A stretch of 64,000 nt of DNA, taken from the NCBI GenBank assembly GCA_019395295.1, contig CM033362.1, positions 8,082,360 through 8,146,359 of the forward strand, read 5' to 3'. This document shows, piece by piece, positions 34,141-45,955 of this stretch. Source of the DNA: Osmanthus fragrans. Its lineage: Eukaryota > Streptophyta > Magnoliopsida > Lamiales > Oleaceae. Both the position numbers and the translations under genes were made by a program. Numbering within the stretch: the stretch's first letter is position 1; each line of letters opens with the position of its first letter. The notes beneath the pieces were generated by a model. That model saw nothing but the letters and a program-made list of their open reading frames with translations, was not told where the DNA came from and did not search any database.

Positions 34141-36030
34141 AATTTCAACAAATAAATTTGTTTTCCTAATTTTAACAAAATGATATTACGCGATGACAAT
34201 CTGGTCTCCCTTAATTGTAAAATTATTTAAATTAAATACTAAATTAATTATGTAATGTTTTGTAGACAATACTGATTGAAAATTATTTTGGTGAATATTC
34301 GAGTAGAAAAATTATAAAAAATGTGATTAAAACAAGGTCCTGAAATATAATTATATTAATTATTCATTAATCAAATAAACCAAAGGAATACAATTTATCT
34401 AGAGGAAATTACATATAAACAAGTTTTTAAGTTTTCCAATCAAAAATTAGGTGTGAAGTTTTTTTAACCAAAAATTAGGTTTTAATTAAATTATTAATAA
34501 TATTATAAGATTTACCTACCCCAATCCCACTACAAACTTCAAATTATTTCCATCACTGCCATCATATACCATAAACCCATTTCTCCTCCACCACCACTTC
34601 TCTCTCCTCAACTCCAAACTCATTTTGCCACAACCATTCACCCCTTTCCCCAACACCACCATCACATTGCGGCATCGGAGACGCAGAACATCTTCACACA
34701 ACGGTAGCACTACGCGCAACTCTGAAGCTGCACAAGGTAGCTCATTGCCTCTACAGGTTCTTCGACGGAAAAAGGACACCATGGAGGTCAGGAGTAGGTT
34801 CAACTTAGCAAATTGCCTCTATTCACAGCGAATCACTACCGTCGCTTTGCACTCCTGTATTGCATATGACATCTGAAAGCTAGAATTGGGCCCATGATCT
34901 CAAATGTGAACGGTATTTTATCCAAAGTTGGCCCTCAAATTTGTATGTGGCGCTCAGTTTGCACAATTGAACTAGTCCACCGTCAAAAGTGAAATGGCCA
35001 GTGATTGTGGTATGTTGGGGCTATGTCTGTGTCTATGTTGCTGGCGATGGGGCTATGTTGTAATGGTGGTGCTATTAGGTTGTGTTAGTGGTGGTTGTAA
35101 ATGGCAGTTGTGGTGGTAGTGTTGGTAATGGTGGTATGTGGCCAACTATTTAGTTAATTTGTGATCAAGTATTTAATTGTGATTTAAAAATTTAATAAAT
35201 TGTGACTTCAAAAATAATTTGTGACTAGTTAATTTGAAAATCTGTGACTTACAAAAGAATCGTGACCTATAATTTTTTTTTTTTTAATTTGTGACCGATA
35301 AAATAAATTGTGACCTATTAAATATTTTTATTGTGACCATGAAATAATTTGTGACCAATAATTAAGTTGTGACTCATAAGTACATATTTGTGACTATTAA
35401 TTGTATAAGTGTGACCTTAATATATTTAATTAATATTTGATTTTTGATTTTTTAAAATTAAAACATAAAAATTGAATTGCTCAATACTTAATGCCTGACC
35501 TGTGAATTTTTTTTTTCTTATTTATGTATTCAAACAACGCCTAACTACAGCAATGAAAGAAACTAAAATATGGGCCACTTTGTTCTTACTTTTGGGAATA
35601 AGTCGAGTTTCATTTATTCTATTGAAATCTCATATGGACATAATTTTCATTAATAAATTATAATAACATACGATAAGAGTTTACTAAAATAAAGAATTGA
35701 GTTTAACAATAAAGGGAAAATTGTAATCCTCAACATAGTGTTCAAATCGTAAGTTGGGCCTCAAACTTATCGTTCTCTAATGGTGAAACTTGAACCGTCT
35801 GAATCTTCTTCATACTGTCACATCATACTCCAAAAACATGTCTATATATAACTAAGAAGAGGATTGCATGATGAATTCAATAGATGCACTAATTTTTCGT
35901 TATTAAGAATTATTTATGCGGGCTTAAAGATCAATATGATCATCACATCAAGAATTAAACTCTTAGTTAAGCAATTAATTAGATCAATGCTACATCTTTC
36001 TCAAAAGAAATTAAACGGTTGAGAGGTGGC
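34141..36030. other. Intergenic; GC-richer patch and a TTGTGAC array
   Basis: 34540-34880 is more GC-rich and open on both strands (96 and 83 codons), but neither translation resembles a known family. 35010-35150 is rich in GTGGTG-type words. 35155-35420 holds about 13 spaced TTGTGAC-type words (listed separately). No gene can be supported. Confidence 0.4.
35155..35420. repeat. Array of spaced TTGTGAC words
   Basis: About 13 occurrences of (A/T)TTGTGA(C/T) or near variants recur at 15-30 bp intervals in one orientation, separated by AT-rich, non-identical spacers. This resembles subterminal binding-site arrays of plant DNA transposons rather than an ordinary satellite. Confidence 0.6.
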
Positions 36031-36166
36031 GTTAACTTAAAGCCATATATGGTGCTGTATAATCAATCTCTAAAGCTAATCTTGGGCGACAAATAAGAAG
36101 GAAAATTTTGATTTAAGGTAAACGGATAGTCTTCTTTTATTCAAAATTAAGCATGTGACTGCAATG

Positions 36167-36205
<39 letters not shown>

Positions 36206-36640
36206 GTAAAAAAAATCACCATTAAGATTTACTCTTGATATTATTGAGTTTGGGGAAATCGTTGGTCTATGATCCGCATAGTATATTAAATGCTAAAGGA
36301 CAAACATGAGGTAGGTCGACTGGGAAATCGTAGAATTTTATCATAAACAAAAACAATGGAATATTTTATAATTTGAGGTGCAAATTAAGATTAGGTCCTG
36401 TTCGGTGTAACTAAAAAATCAATTTTTTAATAAATTTTGATAAAAGTTGATGAGATAAACGATTGAATAATTGAAAAAAGTTACGAGTCCCTTGAAGTGT
36501 ATGATTCAAATAATTTGTTGACTTTAACTTACATTTCTATGAACTTTTTAAGCTACACCAAGATGAGAATTGAGCTGAATGCACTGTACTAAACATAAGC
36601 ATATTGTTTAAGAAAATGGACAAGTGCAGCCAAGGTTGCT
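36031..36640. repeat. Block related to 15950-16080 and 22855-23040, with 34-base poly-T
   Basis: ATATGGTGCTGTATAA and ATTAAGCATGTGACTGCA (36048-36165) and GAGGTAGGTCGACTGGG (36309) match the duplicated blocks to the left. A T run of about 34 bases at 36171-36204 interrupts it. No gene. Confidence 0.5.
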
Positions 36641-36659
36641 TGTTGTAGGAGTAGAGGTG

Positions 36660-37031
36660 GAAAATGGTGGCACCTTTTGATCTAGAGTTTTGTAACATTG
36701 AATTTTATAATATGTGCAAAGAGAATGGAATAACAAGGTATAAAATTGTTCCTTACACTCCCCAAAAAAATGACATAGCGAAAATGATGAATAAAACTAT
36801 ACTTGATAAAGTGCAATGAAATATGTTAAGTTCTGGTGTCTCAAAGTCATTTTGGGGCAAAATTGTTATGACTGCTTATTATTTGATTAATTTGACTTCA
36901 TTTGCTACATTGAATGGTGATACTCCTCATGAAAAATGGTCCAGTAAGTTAAGCGATTTTATGTGCTTAAAACTTTTGGCCGTGTTACATTTTCTCATCT
37001 GGGTGAGTGAAATTCGTGTCAAGGTAGGGAT
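36660..37031 (+). pseudogene. Copia integrase fragment
   Basis: One frame reads LEFCNIEFYNMCKENGITR, then IVPYTPQKNDIAKMMNKTIL, and after a stop SSGVSKSFWGKIVMTAYYLI and NGDTPHEKWSSKLSDF. This is the end of the Copia integrase core (YTPQ-N-(A/I)E motif, here Ala-Lys instead of Ala-Glu) and the following region. The catalytic Glu is therefore lost, and stops break the frame. An LTR follows directly. Confidence 0.8.
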
Positions 37032-37442
37032 TGTTAGAATTTAGGTGTGACTCGAATACTTTGTTGAAGATAATTAAGAGTTCTAATTAAAGTGCTAAAT
37101 GCTTTTGGAATCCTATTCGAAGTTTATTGAACAAATTTTAGTTGAAATTCTTTTTGAACGCCTATTGGGAGTTGAAATTTGTGTTGAGCTTAAAGAAATC
37201 AAGATAAAGAAACTTTTGGACAGTATATTTCATCTACAACTCTAATTTTAGGGTTTGGATTGTTTCTTATATACAGTTGATTTCATTGTATTTAGAATCA
37301 GTTTAAAACATTGTAAACACATAATTTTTGTTCTCTTTCTCCATTTTATACTAAAATCTCCAGCTTCTGCAAAAAAAAAAATTTATTCTTGTGTTCTGGT
37401 GATTTTTACTTCATATAATTTTTTTAATCTCTTATCTTTTCA
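37032..37442 (+). repeat. Copia LTR followed by primer site and Gag start
   Basis: The stretch TGTTAGAATTTAG...CTTTTCA has LTR-type ends. It is followed after 8 bases by TGGTATCAGAAC (37451-37462) and, at 37481, by ATGATTTCAAATTTAGTTCG, which looks like a Gag start. Because an integrase piece precedes it, this LTR behaves as a 5' LTR on its right and as a 3' LTR on its left. Confidence 0.6.
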
Positions 37443-37569
37443 TAATAATTTGGTATCAGAACTATTTCGCTTTCAATAAAATGATTTCAAATTTAGTTCG
37501 AATTACGACAAAGTCCTTTGGATGCTATTAAAGAAATGAATTCTCTCGTCCTCAAAATTTGGAAATATT

Positions 37570-38019
37570 TACTTTTATCAATTCTCATACGTTTCTCTAT
37601 AATCGCGAATGGCTTATTGTGAATATTGTTACTATGCAGTCTTTTTGGGCTGTCAATACGTGTGGTGAATGCAATACCAATGAAACTTTAAAACGTGCAT
37701 TTTATCTTCCAAAAAGAACTAGTTAATTCATCTTGAAAGGGAATTTCGCCAATGAATTTCGCCTGTCTGCTGATTTTAGTTTGACACGAAATATTGAATT
37801 TTTCAAATATTTTTGAAAATTCTAAGCTTACGTATAGGCCGCCATCCCACAAACTTAAAATTCTAAGCTTACGTATTAGGCCGCACTGACTGAAAAATCA
37901 AACAATGTTTTACCTAACATATATAAAATTAATTTTTTTAACTTCATCTTTACTTTCACAAATGTATTCAATACTGCAGAATAAATACATATTTAATCTT
38001 CCGTGATCCCAAGTTTTAA

Positions 38020-38069
<50 letters not shown>

Positions 38070-38755
38070 TAGAGTAGTAGGGTTAATTAAAACGTGAATA
38101 ACACAGTTCATAATTTATTTTATTTTATTTTATTGATCTACTTTACGTAGTTCATAATGTCTCTCTTTTGTTGTTTTCCAAACGTGATTAACATGCTAAC
38201 AAGTTTAATTAATTTTTAAAATTTTATTGAAGAATAATCTTTTGAGAGGATTATCTGGATTAGGTGACATTTCAAAATAAAAAATAAATAAATAAATTTG
38301 AATCAGGTAAAAGATTTATATATCTACGACATCACTAATTGACAGTTTCGAGGAACATTTTAAAGTGAATTGACGTATAAGGAGAAGGATAAACCACGAT
38401 AGATGAAAGTTTTAAAATGAAATATTTCAATATTATATTAATGATATATATATTTTTTTTTTTGCTAACAAAACTTCATTTACTTTTCAACATTCCCATA
38501 TTTTTGAATTTTTAATTTTTGGTTAATGAACTTTTGACTTTTCTAATTAGTTCTTATCAACCAAGAAGAGTGCATGTGCACATATGTTAAATATGCATAG
38601 TTAATCCCGCTAACTTGTTATATAAGAACAAATCTACCAGGAAAGTTACTGTATAGGTCAATGCACAGAAAAACCCAAGATGCATCTATAAATATATCTA
38701 TAAATTTAACACATTTCTTACGTGTGTTGTTTCTTGTTAAGGTTGTCTATCCAGG
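37570..38755 (+). promoter_or_regulatory. Upstream region of the intact NCL-like gene (U4)
   Basis: This is the reference copy of the block that recurs at 5585, 11110/12293 and 25850. It contains an (AT)n tract (38022-38066). TATATAA at 38619-38625 is a good TATA box, about 130 bp before the start codon; further TATAAAT-like words lie at 38687-38705. No transcription start can be fixed from sequence alone. Confidence 0.45.
38022..38066. repeat. (AT)n microsatellite
   Basis: About 22 AT units upstream of the NCL-like gene, a third such tract in the window after 2257 and 10880. Confidence 0.9.
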
Positions 38756-41700
38756 ATGAGGAAATTTGCTTTTATTTCTCTGTTTCTCCTTCTGGGAAGT
38801 CATTTAACGTATGGCCGTTCGATTAAGGAGAATTTGAATTTCAATCCCATATCAGAAGGTTTTGATTCGTTCAGTAATTCATGGGGTTTATCAGCATCAA
38901 CAGAGACGTGTGAGCCAGTTTATGGGATCTTGCCATGCTCGTCAAATGTATGGGGGCTGCTGTTTCTGATTGTGATATATGAGATCTTGCTTTCTCTGGG
39001 GGCGAGATATGTCGCAAACGGGTCGGAGCAATTTTTCGAGATTATTGGGCCGGGTGGTATTTTCGGAGCAAGTTTGTTTCAGTTTCTTGGAGCAATCCCA
39101 CAAATTATCATAGTTCTTGGTAGGTTACTTCTTCATCTCTTCTTGTTTCATCCATCTTGTTGGTTTTTATTGTGAGCCTAAGTTTTTTTTATAGCTTGTA
39201 ATTTTGAACGGGATAGTTCAACATCCTCTATATAATTTATTAATCGGATATTCTTTAATATAAGTTATGTTCTCACACCACCGATGTGCAAACTTGCATA
39301 GTCCCTTAAGCAATACCTAATTGATATTCAAGCTCCGATATTCCTACATGACTATATATTCTTTACTTTGTCTAGTTCTTCCTCATTTTCTGGAATAGGT
39401 CTTAATAGGAAGAACAGGAATTAGGAATAGTAACGATAACTTTCCAAGAATGTTAACGTTCATGTAGTGGTGTCAAGACGGGCGGGCCGTCAGGCCCGCA
39501 CGGAGACAGCTCGGCCTGTGAACCGAACGGGTCGAATCACGGGCCTATTTTTTGCTAATCGGGCCGGGCCTGTTCAACCAAAACGGACCGCGGGCCGACC
39601 CTTTTAAAATTTTTTTTTTTTGATGTTATTAAGGTTTTTTAAAAATTAAACGGGCCGAGTCTAATTTTAGCGAGCGGGCCGCGGTTAACCGGCTCATACG
39701 GGCTTTAGGGCGGGCCGGTCTGTACAATTTGTTACAATCCGGGTCGACCCGGCCCGGAAATCCTTCTACGGACGGGCTTTTTAAAAAACGGGCCGGTCCG
39801 GGCTTAAGGTTGTACGGGCCAATTCAATCCGACCCATCCATTTTGACACCTCTACGTTCATGCTCTCGAAAGTCATAGTTGACTAGTAAAAGATAATAGT
39901 GATTGTGATTAATGAATTTAGGCTATAGTTTTAAATTCTTAAGAATCTCATAAAATTGTTGAACAATGAACCGTTGACAAGGGTATCGTTTGCTAGTGGT
40001 CAGGTGCATAAAAAAATTAGCCAAAAACCATTCGAAACTTAGAAACTCTAATCCTATACTCCCAAGAACAGCAAAGTCATTATATAAGAAAATAAAAATA
40101 CAAAAAAATACAAAATACAAAAAAAATAAAATAAAAAAATGCAAGGTTATCAAGGATAGCCTCAACCTATTTTTTCAATTTGATGAAAACAAATTTATAA
40201 GAAAAAAGTTATACATCTTGTTTTTTTCTAACCTCTTTTTATGGTAGTATAAACCCTAATGACAACCTCCTATTTATAAAATAAATCAGGGTAAGATAGA
40301 AATAATAAATGTGGAATTTCTACACTGTCTTTAATTGAAATTTTGATTTGGGGATTCAATTACTTTTACCCCAGACTAGGTCTCCTAACCCCTTCCAACC
40401 CTATGGCGACCTCAACATGAAGGTCAATCTGCATACGGAGATCGTACAATGGTATTAATTAGGCTCTACAATTTAATAGAAGTAATATTGTCTCAAAACA
40501 CAAACCTAGTCTAGATGTGTATTAAGATTTTGGGATTCCATATTAAATGCCAACCTTGTTAAGAGTAGTATAAGTGCTTGTATATTATTTAACGTTTCTA
40601 TATGTGAGATTTATGACCTTAACCATATATGTCTTAATCTACAATAGGTGTAGAGGTGTCAACCCGGCATGCCCCAATTTTTAGCCCTTTTGTCCTGGAA
40701 TAAATTTATTTGAGCCGGACTGCGCGGTTCGTGATGTAAATGGACAGATTGCCCGGAATTTACATTTCTGAACCAAAAGGATTTTATATTAGGATACAAG
40801 CAAAAAAGGCTTGAGAATATTTGCAATTCAAGAATCCATTTCTACGCCAAAATATAGAAAGGATAATTGATTGACCTTCTGCTTTTCCGTAAAATAGATT
40901 GCATTTCATTTACAAAAATCAGTATTGCACCTACAATATTCTCCTGTCAATAAAACATACATTTCATACTACTGATAAAACTTAGATCATTAAGACTTGA
41001 AGACAAACCTTTTACATTTCTCAATTTCCTTCGGTTTTTGGTTATATATTAACGAGTTTTCATGCATGACAAATTATCTGATAATGGAAATTAAAAATGT
41101 TTTCAGTATCTGGGCTTTCGGGAACTACTGAAGCGGCTCAACAACAAGCTACATTAGGAATGGGAATGGTTGCAGGATCCACGGTCATGCTTTTGACATT
41201 GGTATGGGGCTTGTGTGTCCTTGCAGGAAGCTATGATCTTTCTGAGGCCACTACTTCTGATAATACTAGAAATCTGAAAACTCTAAAAGGTCGTATTTTC
41301 TTTCCTAAATTTTATTGACAAGAAACTGTAATTTTGATGTAGTAACGAGTAAATGCTTTTGTTAAAGCAGGTTCTGGTGTTGTGACTGATGTTGAAACGT
41401 GCTATACTGCACGAATAATGGTGATAACATTGGTTCCACTTATCATCCTTCAACTCGTAAAAGTTTTCCCTTCTTCAGGGAGACGAGTGATTATACTTAT
41501 TGCTCTTATTATCACAGTGGGTCTCCTAATTGCTTATATGTTCTATCAGGTAACAAGACCTGGCATCCGGCCTATTTATGTCTTTCCTAAGTGCAAAACA
41601 TTTTTTTTTTCAAGTGAAATTTTGTATATACAATATTGCATTGGCGTATTCGCCTGAAATACTTTGCTAAGAAAGGACCAGTATCTTTATATTATCAATA

Positions 41701-43047
41701 TTGTGCAGGTTTTCCAGCCATGGATTCAGAACAGAAGATTTGAGCATTTGATGTATAAATATGCGAAAGACAAGTTATTGACGCTCTTGACCAGAAACGG
41801 CAGGCCGGATACTAAAAAAATACAGGAGTTCGTACTAACTTTAAATACTTCTTCTACAATCTTCGATCACTTTGAAATCACATTGATTTGTTTGGCTGTA
41901 TCTGTGTTATCCATATACACTTACTATAATGCTGATTTCATTTTTTCTTTTTCTTTTTTAATAATAGGTTGTTCAACAAAGTCGACAGGAATAGAGATGC
42001 ATCAGTATCAGAAGCAGAACTCAGAGTTTTTTTCTTAGGATTGAAGTTGAAGGATGATGATTTGAGTACAGATAAAGATGTGGAGGACATCATGGGATCT
42101 TTCGATATCACTGGCGACGCGGGTATCAGCTTGGATGAATTTGTTACTACAATGACAAAATTAGTTAACGACTTATCCGAAAAGACTCAAGGTCCTAAAC
42201 GCCAAAATGCAGTGAGTAGCAACGCTAAGGTAAAATCAGTGTTTTTTTTTAATCTTTTTTCCCAAAATAGAAAGAGTACTTTTCAACAGAGTTACTTTTT
42301 TAGCTTAGCCAAACATGCTATTTGTCGTCTGATAATTTAATATCGAAATGCAGAATACGACAGAAGCACAGCAGAGTTTGCTGGCTAATAATACAAGCCC
42401 AACTGCAACCCCAAGCACGACAGCTAGTAATGTTTGGGTCACATTCTTTAGGGCCTCTTTTTTCTTGATAGTTGGGACTGGCATGTTGCTCTTACTTGCA
42501 GAACCTCTCATTAGAAGCGTTGTGGCGTTTTCTGAAGATGCGAATTTGTCTTCGTTTGCTGTCTCGTATTTGGCTATACCATTTGCAATGAATTACAGAG
42601 TTGCAGTTTCATCAATTGCTTCAGCAAGACAAAAGTCACAGAGGAGCATTTCATTAACACTATCCTCGGTATGTCACACCTTAGTATAATTCCCATTCAA
42701 TCTATACTCCATTTATGTTACACTAGTGAATGACCCCAGCCAAAAATTATTGTTAGGGAACAAACGTTTTTAATAAATTATGCTTTCCTTTTGTACAGCT
42801 ATATGGTGCGGTGTACATGAACAACGTTATAGGTCTGATTGTGTTCCTCACACCAGTTTACGTGCGCAATTTGTCATCAGACGTCTCAGCTGAAGTCGTA
42901 GTTCTTCTCGTCGTCTGCATCCTGATGACCTCATTTACAAGCAGCTGTACGATATTTCATCGTTGGACAAGTTACATAGTGCTACTTTTATACCCGATCT
43001 CTCTTGCTTCAGTATATGTTCTTACCTCGGTTTTCGGGTGGTCTTAG
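38756..43047 (+). CDS. NCL: NCL-like sodium/calcium exchanger, complete, seven exons
   Basis: A predicted membrane cation exchanger of the plant NCL type (NCX halves separated by an EF-hand insert). Exons: 38756-39119, 41107-41289, 41371-41549, 41709-41827, 41968-42229, 42354-42668 and 42799-43047. All introns are GT-AG, all phases agree, and the product has 556 residues, near the family's usual size. Residues 1-20 form a signal peptide (MRKFAFISLFLLLGSHLTYG). Hydrophobic segments lie at about 65-83, 97-122, 140-165, 202-220 and 222-241, and several more at 395-550. EF-hand loops are 288-299 and 328-339, both with Asp first and Glu last. The first alpha repeat ends GAIPQIIIVLVSGL and the second reads AMNYRVAVSSI; I expect acidic residues where Q and V stand. 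The exon 41968 donor has an alternative GT at 42212, 18 nt upstream. The 2-kb first intron holds a hAT-like element. The start is the first Met of the signal peptide. Confidence 0.88.
39465..39854. mobile_element. GC-rich hAT-like non-autonomous element, copy 2, with 8-bp target duplication
   Basis: 390 bp in the first intron of the NCL-like gene. Ends TAGTGGTGTCAAG and TTTTGACACCTCTA are inverted repeats. Perfect 8-bp direct repeats CGTTCATG flank it (39457-39464 and 39855-39862), which is the hAT signature. The body is rich in CGGGCCG and GACCCG words and has no open frame of note. Copy 1 is at 13491-13924 and a truncated end at 40651. Confidence 0.85.
40651..40765. mobile_element. Truncated hAT-like element end
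   Basis: TAGAGGTGTCAACCCGGCAT at 40651 is the same terminal sequence as the elements at 13491 and 39465, followed by about 95 bp of similar composition (GAGCCGGACTGCGCGG). The opposite end is missing. It lies in the same intron. Confidence 0.5.
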
Positions 43048-43577
43048 ATAGTTAGGTTGAGATGTCTTAGAATTATTAGGCATGCCCGTATAATTATTGG
43101 TATTTCCATTGTAACATGCAACTTTTTTTTTCCCACAAAGATTGTACTTTATTTTTTGTTCGAGCCTCTGTTGATTATGATCATATTTTTAATAATTTTT
43201 AATAAAGGTCGATGAAATAAAAGATTGAAAGTTGTGAGTACCATAAAATGTGTAATTAAAATTAGTTGTTGACTTTAACTTAGATTAAAATTTGAATTTG
43301 AATTTCTATCGAATAGGAGCCTAGTATGTACCAATTATTATTGTACATTTTTATAAATCATGTACAATATTATCAGAACCACTATTAAAATGCACTAAAT
43401 TTACAGTTAGGTTGGACGAGAACTTTTTGGGCGGGCTAAGGATGGGTTGAGCTAAATCCTTTTAGGTCCAATTTTATCAAATAAATATATTTTTCTAAAC
43501 TTTACCTTGATGGCCTGCAGCTTGGGCATTTTTTCCAAAAAAATTAGGGGAAAAAATCACATATAACCAACAAATAT
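43048..43577. other. 3' flank of the NCL-like gene
   Basis: AT-rich DNA containing the presumed 3' untranslated region; TTTAATAATTTTTAATAAAG near 43187 offers AATAAA (43200), a possible polyadenylation signal. Nothing else is recognised before the retrotransposon. Confidence 0.5.
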
Positions 43578-43582
43578 AAAAT

Positions 43583-43764
43583 TGTTGTAAAATGAAAGTT
43601 TATTAGGATTTGTAGTGAATGATAATTATACCCCTGTAGCCCTAAAAATTATTATCATTGTATCCCTGATTCTTACTTATAAATATAGGGTTTTGGTCAT
43701 TAATAAAACACGCACAAGGTATTGATTTTAACTCTTTCTTCTACTTTCTCTCTCTTTTATAACA
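43583..43764 (+). repeat. 5' LTR of the Copia element
   Basis: 182 bp. It includes CTTATAAATATAGG, a probable TATA box (43676-43685), and AATAAAAC near 43702, a likely polyadenylation signal. The U5 is CT-rich. Confidence 0.9.
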
Positions 43765-44727
43765 CGTTATCAGCACGAAACTCTAACTAATTTTTCATAG
43801 CTTAGTGAATGTAATAATTATTTTATAAGTATAATCATCTATCATGTGTATCAAAATTAATTTGATAACATGTGAATTTTCTTAACATATATATGCATCC
43901 ACATGAGGCGGCTCTTATTTTTCTCCTTTTTCATCTGTATCATGCGAAATAATTCTGCCACAATTCGTGTATTAATTAGTTTTCTGCAATAATAATTTTC
44001 CGTCTAAGAAAAGAATTAGTTTTCTGCAATCATTCATTCATTGCACACATTTTTATGCACCCACATAAAATATCTCTCTCTCTTTCTCTTTCTCTCTCTT
44101 GCTCTGTGTGAAAAGTGACATGTGATTAATGATTGCCCAACTTGAATTTTGAGCTGAAGTGGGGTCTAATCTGCTGCTTATATATGATTCATACTATGGC
44201 AACACATATCCATCATTCCACCGTCCACGTGCTTGAAAATTTTCCTTTCTCTGGATATAATTTATAGTTTCTTACTATCAATGGGATGCTAATTTTTTTC
44301 CCTTTTCTATTTTGCCGTTAACTCATTATTTTCTTTTCTATTCATAACATGTTTGTATGTAATTAATATTTTTAGTTTAATTAAATAACTTTAAATATTC
44401 TATTATAAATTGATATTTTATCATGTTATTGCTCTTGAAGCAGCACAACTTTATAATTAATATTCTAGAAGAATATTATTTGCTTCTGAAGAACATAAAT
44501 TATAATTTTCAATATTCCAGAAGAATATTGATATATTGCTCTTGAAGAACAATAATAAAATACAATGTGCTCCCGAAGTAGCACGTGTTTTGAAGAATAT
44601 ATTATTTTAAATTAGTGTTTATTCCTTGAAGGAAAACACGTAACTTATGTTGATATTACTTAATTAACTATTATGCATTCTTCGAAACTAATTGTATTTT
44701 TACTTATTTTATTATGTAGTTAATCAA

Positions 44728-45756
44728 ATGGCAAATATCACAAAACTTGAGTTTGCTGCACTTAACATATCTGGCAAAAACTATCTATCATGGGTACTCG
44801 ATGCTGATATCTACCTTATCTAAAAGGGTGTGGGAGAGACAATAAAAGAAGGAAACAAATAATCTCTGCAAGATCGTGCAAAAGCACTCATCTTCCTTCG
44901 CCATCATCTTCACGATGGGTTGAAAATTGAATATCTCACTGAGAAAGATTCGCATGCTCTTTGAAAAAAATTGATTGAAAGATTTGATCATCAGAGGACT
45001 ATAGTCCTCCCTAAATCCCGCTATGAGTGGATGCACCTTCGTTTGCAAGATTTCAAAACTGTAAGTGAGTACAATTCTGAACTCTTTAGAATATCTTCAA
45101 AATTGATCTTGTGTGGAGAAAAAGTCACTCATGAAGATATGTTGGAGAAAACTTTCTCTACCTTTCACGCCTCAAATGTGCTCCTGCAGCAGCAATATCG
45201 TGAGCGTGGTTTCAAAAAGTACTAAGAACTTATATCTTGTTTGCTTATTGCTGAACAAAATAATGAACTTCTAATGAAAAATCATGGGTTACGTCCAACT
45301 GGTTCTGTACCATTGCCTGAAGCAAATGGTACTGCATTTCCTGAAGCAAATGCAATATCAAGACAAGGACGTGGACGTGGACACGGATTTGGACGTGGAC
45401 GCGGACGTGGACACGGATTTGGACGTGGACGAAATAATCAACAAAGTTATCATCAGGAATGCAACAATTTCAAAAGGCACAAAACAAACGAAAGTAGCAC
45501 ATCCAAAAAGGTACATGAAGAAAATTATTTTAGATGTGGAATAAAAGGTCATTGGACACGTACCTGTCGTACGGCAAAACACCTTGTAGATCTTTATCAA
45601 TAATCAATCAAGGGAAAAGGAAAAGTTGAGACAAATTTCGCTAATTATGATGGTCCGATTGATATGACTCATTTGAATGTCTCTGATTTCTTTGTCGATC
45701 CAAATGAAAATATTGACCACTTAATTGGGGGTGGTGTGATGGAAGATGTAGATTAA
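44728..45756 (+). pseudogene. Copia Gag with stop codons
   Basis: The first Met (MANITKLEFAALNISGKNYL) matches the start of UBN2-type Gag. In-frame stops occur in the first third (after ADIYLI, KEGNK and SHAL), at about 45223 (after GFKKY) and at 45601 (after DLYQ). Between them the frame keeps HLRLQDFKTVSEYNSELF and STFHASNVLLQQQYRERGF. A Gly/Arg-rich RNA-binding segment at about 45361-45435 contains two copies of GRGRGHGFGRGR-type words. The zinc knuckle is degenerate: its first Cys is Phe (FRCGIKGHWTRTC). The end (VSDFFVDPNENIDHLIGGG) is recognisable to TAA at 45754. Confidence 0.85.
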
Positions 45757-45955
45757 TTTATTTTTATGCTTCTAGTATTTCACTTTATTTTATAAATTTA
45801 GTTAGAAATATGTTTTTTTTCTTTTTCACAAAAAGAAAAAGAAAGGAAAACTTTATTATGCATCATCAATTTCATATTATTGAATCATGTTTACTTCTTT
45901 AAATTCATAAATTCAAGTTTTTATTAAAACATATGTATTTTGTTGTATTTATAGA

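Noticed and set aside
34516..34876. Overlapping open frames on both strands in a GC-richer patch
   Set aside because: No recognisable family, splice context or second copy; both could be chance.
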